Assembly (NCBI GenBank): GCA_008636105.1
Contig: VSDH01000028.1
Location: 447 to 43,210 of the forward strand
Length of the DNA stretch: 42,764 bases
From: Candidatus Scalindua sediminis
GTDB lineage: Bacteria > Planctomycetota > Brocadiia > Brocadiales > Scalinduaceae
Direction of reading: 5' to 3'
The notes below the pieces were generated by a model. The model saw only the letters and a list, made by a program, of their open reading frames with translations, was not told the origin of the DNA and searched no databases. The position numbers and the translations under genes were made by a program. Shown here piece after piece: positions 42,051-42,764 of the stretch; within the stretch, counting starts at the first letter, position 1; every line of letters starts with the position of its first letter.

Positions 42051-42764
42051 TTACATAGCAGCAATGTATTGTCTCTGATTAAGTTGTTTTTCTATAATCT
42101 TTTCCTTCTTGAGGATTTTATTATTCTTAGAGATTTTAGACTCAACAATAAGTTTGCTTTTGTACAAGACAAAGATTCGATTGTCCTCTAGTATGCAAAC
42201 ATCTACCTTCCTTTTAGCCAATGAAATTGCCATTTCTGAAGGGGGTATTTGTATAGTTTGCCCATATATCTGTATAGTATTGTCGTTGCTAACAGTTCGT
42301 TCTTTCTTAACACAGAAAACAAGATCTAAATCCTTATCAGCAGGCAAAGATACATAAACAGATTCTGCCTGGTGAGTATATTTAGCATTATACCAGGGTA
42401 GAAACTTGTTTATTAAGAACCTGTTTGCCTGTTGATAGTTCTTGATCTTGGCAAGTCTCATTTCCTTAATGAGTCGATCTTGAAGGAATCTAAAGGTGAC
42501 TTCCGGCGAAAGTCGCGGCTCCCGCGATTCTTCCTTTGGCTTGTGGAGAATTTGCAGTGATAATGTTTATGTCCAGCTCCTTCAGTGCACGCTCTATCTG
42601 TGTATCTTCTTGTTCTTGGGCAATATTATAATGCAATCCTCCGTGTCTCGTAGTCTTAAAATGGCTTGCTTTATCGACGTAAAGAGACATGAAGATACCC
42701 TTGATCTCTATAATGCGTCTTATGACGTGCATATTAGCAAATAGGGTATCTCCAGGGAAAAATT
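42051..42764 (-). pseudogene. ISNCY-type transposase remnant interrupted by a 22 bp GC repeat
   Basis: The gene enters from the right edge. Frame 1 (to about 42525) encodes part of an rve/DDE core: FMSLYVDKASHFKTTRH, ALKELDINIITANSPQAKGRI. Frame 2 (to 42051) continues with FLQDRLIKEMRLAKIKNY, then LPWYNAKYTHQAESVY, and DLDLVFCVKKERTVSND with TIQIYGQTIQIPP. The frames are separated by 22 bp (42503-42524) that match the GC module at 30067-30090. Removing them gives GRI-E-VTFRFLQDRL, the normal continuation as I remember it for this family. The N-terminus is outside the window. Confidence 0.85.
42503..42526 (-). repeat. 24 bp GC module inserted in a transposase gene
   Basis: This is the reverse complement of 30067-30090, identical over 24 bp. 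Because the last two bases also belong to the host gene (ATCG), the net insertion is 22 bp, which shifts the frame. No longer target duplication is visible. Confidence 0.9.

Overview
The window looks like chromosome from an AT-rich planctomycete, most likely an anammox-type member of the Brocadiales. This is inferred from the gene families (an NnrS-type membrane protein flanked by DUF1858 domains, a SpoVG-like protein with a zinc ribbon, an ISNCY-type transposase remnant) and from the many GC-rich hairpin repeats in AT-rich intergenic DNA. No rRNA or marker phylogeny is available here, so the assignment is tentative.

Region 1 (1-10,440) is sparse. It holds an NtrC-type response regulator and its membrane histidine kinase. 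A 1.2 kb gene-less stretch follows, with strong hairpins and a consensus-like sigma-54 promoter. Next come a half-length TauE/SafE remnant, an alpha/beta-hydrolase gene broken by a one-base frameshift, and a transglutaminase-like gene whose signal peptide is cut off by an in-frame TGA. GC-rich repeats are scattered throughout.

Region 2 (10,793-27,897) is ordinary chromosome: a TPR protein, the NnrS/DUF1858 protein, and sugar nucleotide genes (manC-, rfbA- and rfbC-like). Also present are rsmE, ilvB (with a 205 bp MITE-like element just upstream), spoVG-like, ispE, rsmD and prfB (with its classical +1 frameshift and a near-perfect promoter). It ends with glyA, gpsA, a class II aldolase and fbp; the last two form a gluconeogenic pair.

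Region 3 (27,981-41,673) is a 13.65 kb integrative element in tRNA-Pro(GGG). A 43 bp copy of the tRNA 3' half marks attL, and the intact tRNA at the far end contains attR. The element has a xis-like gene and integrase next to attR, with TTTGACTAC-type arm repeats at both ends. It also carries a second tyrosine recombinase, a RadC-like protein, a divergent CI-like/ribbon-helix-helix switch, a MerR-like regulator with its palindrome inside its own promoter spacer, and a CHC2/Toprim/ATPase replication protein. An iteron-like cluster that may be an origin follows, then a prohead-protease-like gene. No terminase, portal or capsid gene is recognisable, so a phage satellite or decayed prophage is the best guess.

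Region 4 (41,706-42,764) is chromosome again. It contains an ISNCY-type transposase remnant interrupted by a 22 bp copy of the GC-rich repeat found elsewhere in the window. Removing those 22 bases restores the reading frame. With nested copies at 29,662 and 8,238, this suggests very small repeat modules that insert into genes and into one another.
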